From Bacteriovoracaceae bacterium (lineage in GTDB: Bacteria; Bdellovibrionota; Bacteriovoracia; Bacteriovoracales; Bacteriovoracaceae), in the NCBI GenBank assembly GCA_013141065.1, contig JABFRR010000008.1, positions 1-64,000 on the forward strand: 64,000 nucleotides of DNA, read 5' to 3'. The notes under the pieces were generated by a model. The model had not been told where the DNA came from. It saw only the letters and a program-made list of their open reading frames with translations, and did no database searches. The position numbers were made by a program, and so were the translations under genes. Numbering within the stretch: position 1 is the stretch's first letter; the number at the start of each line of letters is the position of its first letter. Of this stretch, positions 53,991 through 63,051 are shown piece after piece.

Positions 53991-53999
53991 ACCGTCTCC

Positions 54000-54440
54000 T
54001 TATTTGGACTTGATCTTTTTTAATCCTGCATTAATAATTGGTGGCAATTCGGCAAAGTAATCTCCTTTTCTGAAATTAATTTCCCGGTCTGTACCTTCGT
54101 TGGCAAGTTGTGTGAAATACATTTTAATTCTGTACATTGGCCCAACGACTCGGTGAGAAAGTAAAATTGAAGCGAGGGTTGTAAAAATAATTGAAAATCC
54201 AATTGCCCAATAGAGATTACTCGTCATCATTTCGTTAGACTTATTTACAAAATCAAAATAAAGATGATTTGGAGTTAAGTGAGCTGTTTCACCCATGATG
54301 CGTAATTTTTCAAAAACATCAGTGATTCTGTGATGAATAACAATTAAGCTAATAATGAGAATTGAAACATTTAAAATAACCAATGTTAACTGAAAGGAAG
54401 GATACAATAAGTAATTTTTGAGTTTTCTCTGTTTCAACAT
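54000..54440 (-). CDS. Two-helix membrane protein with HAMP-like tail
   Basis: The protein has about 146 aa. Two membrane helices (about 17-38 and 73-95) flank a short periplasmic part (about 40-70). The C-terminal RVVGPMYRIKMYFTQLANEG resembles the start of a HAMP domain, but no output domain follows. I chose the ATG at 54440, which has AAGGA 7 nt upstream. It may be a signalling accessory. Confidence 0.6.
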   Translation of the reverse strand: MLKQRKLKNYLLYPSFQLTLVILNVSILIISLIVIHHRITDVFEKLRIMGETAHLTPNHLYFDFVNKSNEMMTSNLYWAIGFSIIFTTLASILLSHRVVGPMYRIKMYFTQLANEGTDREINFRKGDYFAELPPIINAGLKKIKSK

Positions 54441-54647
54441 AATTCTGTCCTTAGAAATCATTTAAATTCAATTTCTTATCGTCAGATTGGAATTTATATT
54501 TACAATAATTTAGAGGTGCGAATTGATTCATATTATCTGTTACCGAGACTTGGTAACTTGATTGTGATTTTCGAGTTGGTTGCCTCAAAACTCCCTTCCT
54601 GGTTAAAATGAGTATTGGCGAACTATTTTGATTTGGTATTAGTCAAA

Positions 54648-54674
54648 GAGAGTGAGACCAAAGACCTCACTCTC
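54648..54674. terminator. Hairpin downstream of 54687-55697
   Basis: GAGAGTGAG/CTCACTCTC, 9-bp arms, 9-nt loop, with only a short T run on the minus strand. It may end the gene at 54687. Confidence 0.5.
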
Positions 54675-54686
54675 AATAATGGTAGA

Positions 54687-55697
54687 CTATTTTACTTGAT
54701 CAATATCAAGAACTGAATTGATTAAAATTTGTGGATTAGCTTGGCCTTGATCAACCATATTTGAAATTCCTCTGGCCTTAATCACAACTTTTCTATTAAT
54801 AAGTTTATTGCGATTATTTTCTTCAGATCCTAGGTTGTCGTTCCAAAGTTTTTCAAGTTTTTCTCTAGTTGCTTTAAAAACTTCAGGGTTTTCAAAATTG
54901 ACCAGAGTATATTGAACCGTTGACCCTTCAGGATCTTCGACAAGCAGAGCATAAATATTAAACATGATTTGCGGACTCTTCGGAAATTTTACCAGAACAC
55001 CCGTTTTTTCTATTGGCAAGTTATGGCTTCTCACGAGTGATTCGATAAGTTCTATCGGTTTTTCTTGAGGGTTAAGGGTACCTTGACGGGCAAGCATGAC
55101 GTGCAAAGGAGCATCTGGTGAATTTCTCACCGCAATTTTTACTTTAACTAAATCACCTCGATAATATTCTTTAACTAGTAATTGTGTTGCTGGTTCTGTC
55201 ACAACAATTGGCACTATTTGATCGCCATATTCCATAACGAGAACTTTCCCTTCTTCTGCCATTGCATGGATTCTTCCGATAAATTCTTTTTTTGTTTTAA
55301 GATCTTCAATTTTTGTTTTGTACTCATAAGGGGCACGATCGAGTTCACTTTTATAATCGCGGGCCAAATCAAGTGACGAGACATTGATATGTTTTATCGG
55401 AGCTTTGTTATCAAAGAATGCTCCTTTAACTGTATAGTACTGATGGCGTTTTAAATCTTTTAACTTCGTTTTTACATCATCACTTTCAGTTGAAAGTGGA
55501 ATTTGCATATTGGTAAAAAAATCATTCGGATCTCTCACTGTAAGAACAAACAAACTCGAATCACTATTGGCTCCATGAATTTCGCCAGTGAGTCCGGTTG
55601 TTTTTAATTTATTTTCGACATCATTTAAATCGATGGCACCAAAAGCTTGATGCAGGTGAAAAGCACTCAATAAAAGAATGGTGATAAATTTAGGCAT
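54687..55697 (-). CDS. Secreted hypothetical protein
   Basis: The 336-aa protein has a signal peptide (about 1-20, ending AFGAIDL) and a beta-rich mature part with repeated OB-like segments (VKIAVRNSPDAP, GEIHGANSD). A short Cys-free sequence with many Lys/Glu suggests a soluble periplasmic protein. No family is recognised. Confidence 0.6.
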   Translation of the reverse strand: MPKFITILLLSAFHLHQAFGAIDLNDVENKLKTTGLTGEIHGANSDSSLFVLTVRDPNDFFTNMQIPLSTESDDVKTKLKDLKRHQYYTVKGAFFDNKAPIKHINVSSLDLARDYKSELDRAPYEYKTKIEDLKTKKEFIGRIHAMAEEGKVLVMEYGDQIVPIVVTEPATQLLVKEYYRGDLVKVKIAVRNSPDAPLHVMLARQGTLNPQEKPIELIESLVRSHNLPIEKTGVLVKFPKSPQIMFNIYALLVEDPEGSTVQYTLVNFENPEVFKATREKLEKLWNDNLGSEENNRNKLINRKVVIKARGISNMVDQGQANPQILINSVLDIDQVK

Positions 55698-55756
55698 AAA
55701 ACTCTCCCGGTAAGCGTGTATGAGAATTTTTATACCAAAAAAATTTTAAGGAAGCA

Positions 55757-56287
55757 TTATGTGATTTGTTTAACGCACTCTGAATCTAAATATTCGTCTT
55801 TATAAAGAACGTAAGCCTTATAATGATTTCCATAGAGTACAATTTCTTCTGCGCTTAAGGCCCTTTTTAAGACAGCGGGATTTCCCATTATCATACTGTT
55901 GGGAGGAAATTTTTTTCCTGGTGGAACGACACTGCCACCGGCCACGACACTATTGGCGCCAATGAAGGCTCCATCCATGATCAAAGCCCCCATTCCTATG
56001 AGACAGTGATCTTCTATAGTGCACCCGTGAAGTGTCACGCTGTGACCTATGCTCACTTGAGAGCCAATGTTAAGAGCGAAGTCTTTTGTTACATGAAGCA
56101 TGCTTAGGTCTTGGACATTTGTATTTTTTCCGATGGTGATTGTATTAACGTCACCTCGGGCCACGCATTGGTACCAAATATTTACATTTGTATCGAGGAC
56201 AACTTTTCCAATAATGTCTGCGCTTGGAGCAATGAAGACACCAGGGCCGATAGTAGGTTTGATTCCTCTAAAAGAATAAAGAGGCAT
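55757..56287 (-). CDS. Gamma-carbonic anhydrase-like hexapeptide protein
   Basis: The 176-aa protein is a left-handed beta-helix of the YrdA/PaaY type: IAPSADIIGKVVL, VARGDVNTITIGKNTNVQDLSMLHV, SIGHSVTLHGCTIEDHCLIGMGA. The three metal His are in LHV, IGHS and LHGC. Activity is not certain because many family members lack carbonic anhydrase activity. It lies 6 nt after the cytochrome gene. Confidence 0.88.
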   Translation of the reverse strand: MPLYSFRGIKPTIGPGVFIAPSADIIGKVVLDTNVNIWYQCVARGDVNTITIGKNTNVQDLSMLHVTKDFALNIGSQVSIGHSVTLHGCTIEDHCLIGMGALIMDGAFIGANSVVAGGSVVPPGKKFPPNSMIMGNPAVLKRALSAEEIVLYGNHYKAYVLYKDEYLDSECVKQIT

Positions 56288-56293
56288 AAGATT

Positions 56294-56806
56294 TTACTCT
56301 GCGACTGCTGCAGCAGTTTCGACTGGTTTTTTCCATGGCAAGAGTGAAACATAAGCTGCTAGATCTTTCATGTCTTGAGGTGAAAGACCTTTTACGATAA
56401 CGGCCATAGAAACATTGTTTCTCGCGCCTGATTTCATTTCAGTTAATTGTTTTTCAATATACCAATCAAATTGCCCACCAATAAAAGGTGCTTTTTGAGA
56501 TGACTTACCTTCTCCACCTTTACCGTGGCAAGAAATACACTGATTAAAAAGTTTATGACCGCTGACTAATTGAGGAGTATTAAGATCAACGACTGGAGCG
56601 TATTCCTTAACCACAACTTCGACTTCGGCGACTTTTTCTTTCGGAGCCAGAAGTGTTTCAACTAATTGTGAATGTTCACGATGTTTTTCTTCAGTGGCTT
56701 TTATGTCAAATTTCTCATTTGATACTGGTAATGATTTATAAGAGAACATGACTAGTGCTAATACAAAAGTAGCTAGTACTGATAAAAAAACGATCAATCT
56801 TGTCAT
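56294..56806 (-). CDS. Membrane-anchored monoheme cytochrome c
   Basis: The protein has about 170 aa. It has an N-terminal membrane anchor (about 2-20), a linker, and a class I c-type domain with CISCH (about 91-95) and a distal Met candidate in NNVSMAVIV. I chose the ATG at 56806, which has GGGAG upstream; the longer frame is unlikely. It probably carries electrons in respiration. Confidence 0.85.
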   Translation of the reverse strand: MTRLIVFLSVLATFVLALVMFSYKSLPVSNEKFDIKATEEKHREHSQLVETLLAPKEKVAEVEVVVKEYAPVVDLNTPQLVSGHKLFNQCISCHGKGGEGKSSQKAPFIGGQFDWYIEKQLTEMKSGARNNVSMAVIVKGLSPQDMKDLAAYVSLLPWKKPVETAAAVAE

Positions 56807-56885
56807 GACTCTCCCGCCTGAAACATTAGAAAAAAACACTCATTTAAGTATGCAATTATAGGGTATTTGAAAAATAATGGCAATT

Positions 56886-57428
56886 TTATAGACCGCTTGC
56901 GAGAATTTTTTCTAACTCATCAATGACTTTAATTTCTTGCAATAACTCTCTGTGCTCTCCCTTTAGAAATCCTTCTTCCCGGGAGTGATTGAGATAGGCG
57001 AGCAGCGAGTCATAGAAGCCTTCATAGTTAAAGATATAACTTTTTTTCTCGTGATATTTCAATTGTGTCCAGGTCAACACTTCAAACATTTCATCCAAAG
57101 TCCCCATTCCGCCCGGTAAACTCAAAAAAGCGTCGGAGAGATCGTACATCATTTGTTTTCTTTGGTGCATTGTCTCAACAACGTAAAGTTCACTCAAGTT
57201 TTCGTGAGCAACTTCATAGTCAACGAGTGCTTTAGGAATTACACCTATGACCTTGCCTCCGCGCTTGAGCACTCCATCGGCGATCGCTCCCATGAGTCCA
57301 ATTGAAGCCCCTCCGTAGACCAGGGAAACTTTATAGCGCACCAAAAGTTCACCGATAATATCTCCCAGCTGAAGATAATTTGTCCCTCGACCACTGGCCG
57401 ATCCACAAAAGATACAAAGTTTTTTCAT
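56886..57428 (-). CDS. LOG family protein (TIGR00730)
   Basis: The 180-aa protein has FCGSASGRG at the N-terminus, GGASIGLMGAIADGVL and the LOG signature PGGMGTLDEMFEVLTW. LOG enzymes hydrolyse nucleoside 5'-monophosphates (cytokinin riboside type); the physiological role in bacteria is unclear. The start overlaps the tlyA stop (ATGA). Confidence 0.9.
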   Translation of the reverse strand: MKKLCIFCGSASGRGTNYLQLGDIIGELLVRYKVSLVYGGASIGLMGAIADGVLKRGGKVIGVIPKALVDYEVAHENLSELYVVETMHQRKQMMYDLSDAFLSLPGGMGTLDEMFEVLTWTQLKYHEKKSYIFNYEGFYDSLLAYLNHSREEGFLKGEHRELLQEIKVIDELEKILASGL

Positions 57429-58156
57429 TTCGATTGTCCTTTATCAAAGTAAAAGAAATACTCTTTATTGCCATCTTTTCCTGATATCGGTGAATCGCAC
57501 TGACTGACTAGGAAAAAATTTTGCGCCTTACACCACTCTTTTAATTCATGAAGCATCACTAGGCGGTGGCCTTCACTTTTAACGATTCCATTTTGATCAA
57601 TTCCTGTGGGCCCCACTTCAAATTGTGGCTTGACTAAGGCAATGATGTGACCATTTTCTTTCAAGAGATCGAAAATATTTTTAAGCACAAGCTTTAATGA
57701 AATAAACGACAAATCGACCACCGCGAGATCAACTTTTTCAGCGAGAGTAAAAGGAAATTTAATATTTACACCTTCATGATTTTCAACTCGAGAATCACTT
57801 TTAATAGAAGGCGCTAGCTGATCATGTCCAACATCAATACAATAAACTTTTTTTGCTCCGGATCTTAATACATAATCCGTGAAGCCTCCAGTAGAAGCAC
57901 CGACATCTGCAATGACAAGACCTTCAACATTTTGTTGAAAGCGGACAAGTGCCCCTTCAATTTTATGGGCCCCTCGAGAAACATACTGTACATCTTTTCT
58001 CACTTCTAATCCCTCACTAGTTACTTTTTGTGAAGCTTTTTCAACTTTTTTATTTTGATAAAACACCACTCCTTCATCAATTAATAGTAGTGCCTGAGAA
58101 CGAGTAGACGTTAACTTTGCATCAACAAGGACCTTATCGACTCGATCTCTTATCAT
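57425..58156 (-). CDS. tlyA: TlyA family rRNA 2'-O-methyltransferase
   Basis: The 243-aa protein has an N-terminal S4 RNA-binding domain (about 3-60) and an FtsJ-type methyltransferase domain with VADVGASTGGFTDYVL (SAM site, about 81-96), VDLSFISL and ALVKPQFEVG. TlyA methylates rRNA cytidines. The ends overlap LOG and the upstream gene by 4 nt. Confidence 0.92.
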   Translation of the reverse strand: MIRDRVDKVLVDAKLTSTRSQALLLIDEGVVFYQNKKVEKASQKVTSEGLEVRKDVQYVSRGAHKIEGALVRFQQNVEGLVIADVGASTGGFTDYVLRSGAKKVYCIDVGHDQLAPSIKSDSRVENHEGVNIKFPFTLAEKVDLAVVDLSFISLKLVLKNIFDLLKENGHIIALVKPQFEVGPTGIDQNGIVKSEGHRLVMLHELKEWCKAQNFFLVSQCDSPISGKDGNKEYFFYFDKGQSK

Positions 58157-58557
58157 AATGAAACGGGGGTAATAATAATTTCTATCTGCTCTTCATTTCT
58201 TTCTTGATGAGTAATAGATTTTGTCTGACCTAGGTAAATATCTAAGTTCGGCTGGTTAAATGTTTTTACAATTTTTCCATTAACATTGTAGAGGTCGCCC
58301 TTAATTCTCACGAATCCGGATGGCCCATATTCATGAATACTTTGAATATAGAAGGCAGAAATATCCGCTTTAATGCCATTTTTCATCTGTATTAGAACGT
58401 GTTCTTTATCGTCTATTGACTGGATAGAATGTTGCTCTGTGGATAAAAAGAAGCCTTTTCCAATCCCTTTTTTATAGATGAGGCTGACATTTAAGCCAAT
58501 ATTGGCTTCGGCCGCAACAGAGAGTGTCAAAAACAAACAAAGAATAAGAGTTTTCAT
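58153..58557 (-). CDS. Secreted hypothetical protein
   Basis: The 134-aa protein has a signal peptide (MKTLILCLFLTLSVAAEA) and a beta-rich mature part. No family is recognised. The stop overlaps the tlyA start (ATGA-type), so they are probably co-transcribed. Confidence 0.6.
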   Translation of the reverse strand: MKTLILCLFLTLSVAAEANIGLNVSLIYKKGIGKGFFLSTEQHSIQSIDDKEHVLIQMKNGIKADISAFYIQSIHEYGPSGFVRIKGDLYNVNGKIVKTFNQPNLDIYLGQTKSITHQERNEEQIEIIITPVSL

Positions 58558-58603
58558 CTTTAAATCTTAAATGATGAGTCATGAGGGGACAATCACTTTA
58601 TGA

Positions 58604-58632
58604 TTGAAAAAAATCTTTTATGAAGTTATAAC
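58604..58632 (+). promoter_or_regulatory. tRNA-Met promoter
   Basis: TTGAAA, 17 bp, TATAAC, ending 15 bp before the tRNA. Confidence 0.7.
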
Positions 58633-58647
58633 TATGTCTTGAATTAA

Positions 58648-58724
58648 GGGTCAATAGCTCAGTTGGTTAGAGCTCCCGGCTCATAACCGGGTGGTCACAA
58701 GTTCAAGTCTTGTTTGACCCACCA
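58648..58724 (+). tRNA. tRNA-Met (anticodon CAT)
   Basis: The 77-nt gene has acceptor GGGTCAA/TTGACCC, anticodon stem CCCGG/CCGGG with loop CTCATAA, TTCAAGT in the T loop and an encoded CCA end. Elongator Met is most likely; a lysidine-modified Ile(CAT) tRNA cannot be excluded. The 3' 22 nt are also the 3' end of the recombinase reading frame on the other strand. Confidence 0.93.
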
Positions 58725-60313
58725 TTTGTCAAGCTGGTCGAACTTTCGGCTAGTACATTTTGAAAATTAAAAAGGGAGCCGGCGAAAGCCAGCTCCTTTT
58801 TTATTTTATCCCTTCCAACTGCAAAACTTATTTCTAATTTATCCGGAAAAACTTCAATTCTCTCAATCAAACTCACAACAATTTTCTGCTTTTTACTCGT
58901 CGTTAATCCTGTCTTTTTCAATTCATTTAAAACCTCAATAAAATTCTCATAAGTTAGAAGATCAATCGGCAATTGATTCTGCAATTCTTCACTCCTAAGC
59001 ACTAAAACCTTTTCTTCATGCTCTTTTTTGGAAATCCCAAGCTTTCCCATCTGAGTGTAGATCGCGCTCGCGGAAACCTCTTTAGGAAGTTTACCGAGCC
59101 TCACTGTCAGCGATTCAATCTGGGCATTGATGGAATAAATCTTATTCTTTAGTCGTTCGATGTCTTCTGCCTGCTGATTATTTCCCTGAAGCACTTTTAC
59201 TTTAGACAATAATTCCTCTGCAAGATTGCCACTCAATAAAGCCTGGACATCCTTCCAAACCATTTCTTCCGCCATCTCTGCCGGAATTCGATGTGGATCA
59301 CAATTATAAATTTTATGGATCAGACCACTTTGAACCTTTGATCGCCTACTATGCTCGTAGTAGGGATGTTTTTTAGTTTTTCCATGGGCAGATTTTCCAC
59401 AAAGCTTGTCTCCACAAACTCCACAATAAATTATTTCTGTAAGAAAAAATGGATATCGCTCAACTGACTCTGGCTTTTTTGCGCAATGATTTTTAGATAA
59501 TTTTTCTTGAACTCGTGCAAACGTCACTTCATCAATAATGGCATCCCAACAAGCTTTAGAAGTTTTTATTCCTTCTTTTGTTTTAAATACCTTTACTCCA
59601 ATATAAGCCTTATTGGTCAAAATTTTATGAAGCGTATCGGCCTTGAAAACTCCAGCCCGAACCCAGCCACTGCCTTCTATTTGCTTTCGAACATGATAAT
59701 TATTTTCATTGAGCCACAGGCAAGCTGACGATAATGTTCCATGATCAAGAAAAGCTTTAAAAGCAATCTTTACCACTTCAGCATCATCAGGATGGACATC
59801 AAGACTTCCGCGAGTGTCAGACAATTTATATCCGAGGGACACTGGCCCGCCGTTATAAAGTCCACGTTCGGCCCTAATTTTAAAACTCGCTGAAATTCTC
59901 TCGGCAGTTTGACGCCTTTCAAATTCAGCAAAATTGGCAAACGATTTCAGCATTAATTCACCGGCGGCATTAGTCGTATCAAAATGTTCTCGCAAAGAAT
60001 GAAACTCACAACCGACATTTTGAAAAAACTCCCACATCTCACAAAAATCTTTTGTGCTTCTCGATAGCCTTGAAAGTTCTGTCACCATTACAAGGTTTAC
60101 ATCACCCTGACGTATGGCCTTAAGTAACCTTTGAAGCGCAGGACGATTCATATTTTTTGCAGAAAGCCCAGCATCGACAAAGACGCCAGCTAGCTCGCAG
60201 GATTTACCCGATTCTTGCTCGTGACGAATCACTTGGCGCAAGCGCTCTTCTTGGTTTTTTATCGAACCTTCGGGATTTTCACACTGCTCTTCTGTGGAAA
60301 CTCTTATGTACAT
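58703..60313 (-). CDS. Large serine recombinase
   Basis: The 536-aa protein has a resolvase domain starting unusually abruptly at MYIRVSTEEQ (Ser6 nucleophile), then LVMVTELSRLSRS and AEFERRQTAERI, a recombinase domain (about 160-260), a zinc ribbon (IYCGVCGDKLCGKS) and a coiled coil (about 370-440). The reading frame runs into the tRNA-Met 3' end, which suggests integration next to this tRNA. Its 5' end abuts the truncated multiheme cytochrome. AGG precedes the ATG. Confidence 0.9.
   Translation of the reverse strand: MYIRVSTEEQCENPEGSIKNQEERLRQVIRHEQESGKSCELAGVFVDAGLSAKNMNRPALQRLLKAIRQGDVNLVMVTELSRLSRSTKDFCEMWEFFQNVGCEFHSLREHFDTTNAAGELMLKSFANFAEFERRQTAERISASFKIRAERGLYNGGPVSLGYKLSDTRGSLDVHPDDAEVVKIAFKAFLDHGTLSSACLWLNENNYHVRKQIEGSGWVRAGVFKADTLHKILTNKAYIGVKVFKTKEGIKTSKACWDAIIDEVTFARVQEKLSKNHCAKKPESVERYPFFLTEIIYCGVCGDKLCGKSAHGKTKKHPYYEHSRRSKVQSGLIHKIYNCDPHRIPAEMAEEMVWKDVQALLSGNLAEELLSKVKVLQGNNQQAEDIERLKNKIYSINAQIESLTVRLGKLPKEVSASAIYTQMGKLGISKKEHEEKVLVLRSEELQNQLPIDLLTYENFIEVLNELKKTGLTTSKKQKIVVSLIERIEVFPDKLEISFAVGRDKIKKELAFAGSLFNFQNVLAESSTSLTNGGSNKT
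58771..58806 (+). terminator. Terminator between tRNA-Met and recombinase coding sequence
   Basis: GGAGC.GGC/GCC.GCTCC stem with GAAA loop, followed by TTTTTT on the plus strand. It lies within the recombinase reading frame on the other strand. Confidence 0.7.
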
Positions 60314-61300
60314 AAAGTCCTACCCACTAAAGTCTCAGGAATGGACAAAGGAGATTGTAAATCTTGCCATATTTCAAATACTGACTGGAAACAAACGATG
60401 GCATTTGACCATGAGGTTGCTAAACCTACAAGCTGTCTTGGTTGTCACTCAACGAATACACCTGCAAACCAAGTTAAACATCCCTCGGCCATTGGTAGTT
60501 ATAACAAAATAGATTGTATTAAATGTCATACCTACGACAAAACGACATCTGCTCGTTCGTGGGCAAAAATTGTTTTTAATCATAAAACGCATGCACCTTC
60601 TCCTGCAAGTTGTCTGGAATGTCATAAAACCATAAATAATTCTTATCCTCAAAGTGGTTCACACTTAATTGGAAGTCGTCTTAATAAAGACTGTGCTGTT
60701 TGCCATAAATTTGATGGAATTAAACCTTGGAAAAATTTCACTGGCTTTGATCATGTCGCTGTTGAAGCAAATGAAAGATGTGATTCATGTCACAAAGCTG
60801 GCTCTCAAACTTTAAAATACAAATTAGCAAATCACGTTGCCACGACTCTTGACTGTACCTCTTGTCATACAAGTACCGCTTGGAAACCAGCATCTTTTAA
60901 ACATTCAACAGGTGATACAAACTGTATTAGCTGTCATAACGGGACTAATGCTACGGCAAGACCTACTAACCATAGTCTTAATATTGCCAATCACCAATGC
61001 AGTACATGTCACACTCAGACAGCATTTAAACCTTATAGTTTCAATACAGCGTATAAGCATTCTGCTTCAGGTGGGATGCCCCCTAAAGGCACTTCTTTCC
61101 ACAAGTCTCAAAGTACGTGTACAAAATGCCATCAAGTTACAACTGACACTGTTACTTATAATGACACTCTGGCAAACTCAAGTTTAACTCCAAAGTGTGC
61201 GGGATGCCATACGTCTGAATATAAACCTGCAAAGCATAACAATAAAACGATCACAACGAATGCAAATTGCCTAAGTTGCCATTCATATAATGGTTGGTAA
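60215..61300 (+). CDS. Twelve-heme c-type cytochrome, 5' end displaced
   Basis: The frame contains twelve CxxCH sites (CKSCH, CLGCH, CIKCH, CLECH, CAVCH, CDSCH, CTSCH, CISCH, CSTCH, CTKCH, CAGCH, CLSCH), all after about residue 45. The first about 33 residues are antisense to the recombinase and give no real signal peptide, although one hydrophobic run is present by chance. The coherent cytochrome sequence begins near 60325, at the recombinase boundary, so the original 5' end was probably lost. Function would be electron transfer if still expressed. Confidence 0.75.
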   Translation: MLVTNHLAQALFLVFYRTFGIFTLLFCGNSYVHKVLPTKVSGMDKGDCKSCHISNTDWKQTMAFDHEVAKPTSCLGCHSTNTPANQVKHPSAIGSYNKIDCIKCHTYDKTTSARSWAKIVFNHKTHAPSPASCLECHKTINNSYPQSGSHLIGSRLNKDCAVCHKFDGIKPWKNFTGFDHVAVEANERCDSCHKAGSQTLKYKLANHVATTLDCTSCHTSTAWKPASFKHSTGDTNCISCHNGTNATARPTNHSLNIANHQCSTCHTQTAFKPYSFNTAYKHSASGGMPPKGTSFHKSQSTCTKCHQVTTDTVTYNDTLANSSLTPKCAGCHTSEYKPAKHNNKTITTNANCLSCHSYNGW

Positions 61301-61301
61301 T

Positions 61302-61862
61302 TTAAAGTAGATAAGGAAAACTTATTCCCACGACAATTTCATTAAATTTTAAACTTTCTGATAATTGTGAAACATTTGAGCCAGTACCTGAGCGAACTTC
61401 TGTAAAAGTGACCATCCGGTATCCACCATTCAGACTCACCGAAGGAGTTAGTTGATATCCAAAACCCAACTCAATTGTATTTCCGTCATGATAAGTCCCA
61501 GAGCCAATTTCTGATTTATTACTGAAATAATAAGTCACCCACCCTCGGTAAAGATTCGCAAAATTGTAACCAATAGTTCCACCATATTCGTTTCTTACAT
61601 AACCTTCTTGAGTCATACCACCAGAAGTCTTTAAATCATAAGATGAACGGGTGTAGTCAAGACCAGCGTTGAATCCAAGTAGCTTTTGGTAGTAAATAAA
61701 CTTAGCACCATACTGAATCCCAGTATAAGTCTGGGCCGTAGCCTGTCCTGAAGTCGAGGCACTCACATTGTAAGCAACATGGGGTTCTATCAATGCCTTG
61801 GCCGACAGAAGTTTTGAGTTAACTAGCAGCCCAAATACTAGGAACATTATGACATTTTTCAT
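61302..61862 (-). CDS. Outer-membrane beta-barrel-like protein
   Basis: The 186-aa protein has a signal peptide (about 1-20, ending LSAKA) and alternating beta-strands of the small-barrel type (LIEPHVAYNVS, GAKFIYYQKLLGFNAGLDY, FNEIVVGISFPYLL). It ends with a hydrophobic residue, as outer-membrane proteins do. Its stop is adjacent to that of the cytochrome on the opposite strand. Confidence 0.75.
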   Translation of the reverse strand: MKNVIMFLVFGLLVNSKLLSAKALIEPHVAYNVSASTSGQATAQTYTGIQYGAKFIYYQKLLGFNAGLDYTRSSYDLKTSGGMTQEGYVRNEYGGTIGYNFANLYRGWVTYYFSNKSEIGSGTYHDGNTIELGFGYQLTPSVSLNGGYRMVTFTEVRSGTGSNVSQLSESLKFNEIVVGISFPYLL

Positions 61863-61946
61863 GCGAAAGGCGGTCCTGTTATATTGAAAAAAAGAATTAC
61901 TTCCTATTACAACATAAAAACCGAAAGAACTAAATGCTTGTTTTAA

Positions 61947-62840
61947 TTATTTAGTAATTACAAATTCGTCTTCACTAAACCAACAAGCTGGCCTGTAACC
62001 TTGATCCTTAACACAGGCTCCTACTTTTGGATCAACTATATCAAACGGAACATCAATACCGATATCACAATTGGCTCCAGATAAATAAGTATCCAGACGG
62101 CATTGTGGATTAGGGTGTTTATAAAGTGTAACACTCACCTTAGTGGGATCATTTAACAATAAGCTTGGGTCCGGAGTGCCTTTTACCATCGAGGCAAAAA
62201 CTTTGCTTACTGCCAATCCCGCGAGAACGGTACGAGTGCAGGCCGTATCTCGACATTTATTCATAGCTGCAGATAATTCAGTCGCATCGGAATCAATTTC
62301 ATAACTTTTTGTATCTGGATAGTTTTGAAAAATTATTGGAAGACACTTGGTTGTTGCAAAGTAATCTGCTTGTCCTTCTGCAGACGACCATCCACGTAGT
62401 CCAGAAGTCCCCCTGAAAATTTTCGGAGCGCCTCCCAGATGGTGGCCAACTTCATGACAGAGAATTAATGCAAAACCATCTTTCGTCATTTCCGGATGTC
62501 TCGCTAAACCTCCGTGAACAACGATCACTGGATTGTTAATGTCATCTCTTGTGGCAAAAGCATCGACAGTTCCATCGGCCCACTTGCGTTCAAATATGAG
62601 TTCTTTATTCATTCGTCTTTTTATTTCTAAACTCATGAGTGCATGCACTCTATCGATAGTTTGGTTAAAATCATATTCTGATAAACCACTTGCTGATTTC
62701 ACTCCCGCTTCATATTTTATTTTACTCATTGGAAAACAAACAGCATCGTCTCGCTTGTAATTTGCAGCATGACTAGTAAAACTTACGATTGTCAAAAATC
62801 CAGTAAATGCCAATAGTATGTTCTTCATTATGTTTTCCAT
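61947..62840 (-). CDS. Secreted HExxH metalloprotease-like protein
   Basis: The protein has about 297 aa. It has a signal peptide (after MKN, ending SHAAN), the zinc site LCHEVGHHLGG (about 128-138) and a downstream SAEGQADYFA with the gluzincin Glu. Several Cys pairs are present. I chose the ATG at 62840, with AGAGG upstream; 62828 is also possible. It is analogous to the 32204-33331 protein but not closely similar in sequence. Confidence 0.75.
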   Translation of the reverse strand: MENIMKNILLAFTGFLTIVSFTSHAANYKRDDAVCFPMSKIKYEAGVKSASGLSEYDFNQTIDRVHALMSLEIKRRMNKELIFERKWADGTVDAFATRDDINNPVIVVHGGLARHPEMTKDGFALILCHEVGHHLGGAPKIFRGTSGLRGWSSAEGQADYFATTKCLPIIFQNYPDTKSYEIDSDATELSAAMNKCRDTACTRTVLAGLAVSKVFASMVKGTPDPSLLLNDPTKVSVTLYKHPNPQCRLDTYLSGANCDIGIDVPFDIVDPKVGACVKDQGYRPACWFSEDEFVITK

Positions 62841-63051
62841 TGTTACCTCTTTATAACTTAATCTCATATTCTAATGAGTTTGTATTCTTTTACATCATTA
62901 CCAAGAGGGTCATAATAATTACATGATTCAAATCATCTAAATATTTGTTAACTATGGTATTAAAAGCTGTCCTAGATCAGTTCCACCTCGTCTCTCCAGG
63001 ACTAAAACTATATCCGTAAGGTAATCATAAACGGACAACTTTGGAGGATAT

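Noticed and set aside
60215..60325. Cytochrome N-terminus as a real signal peptide
   Set aside because: This stretch is antisense to the recombinase gene and its hydrophobic run appears accidental.
60300..60345. Second copy of the tRNA-Met 3' end (att site)
   Set aside because: Only a loose match (CCCAC) exists; no direct repeat of the tRNA end was found.
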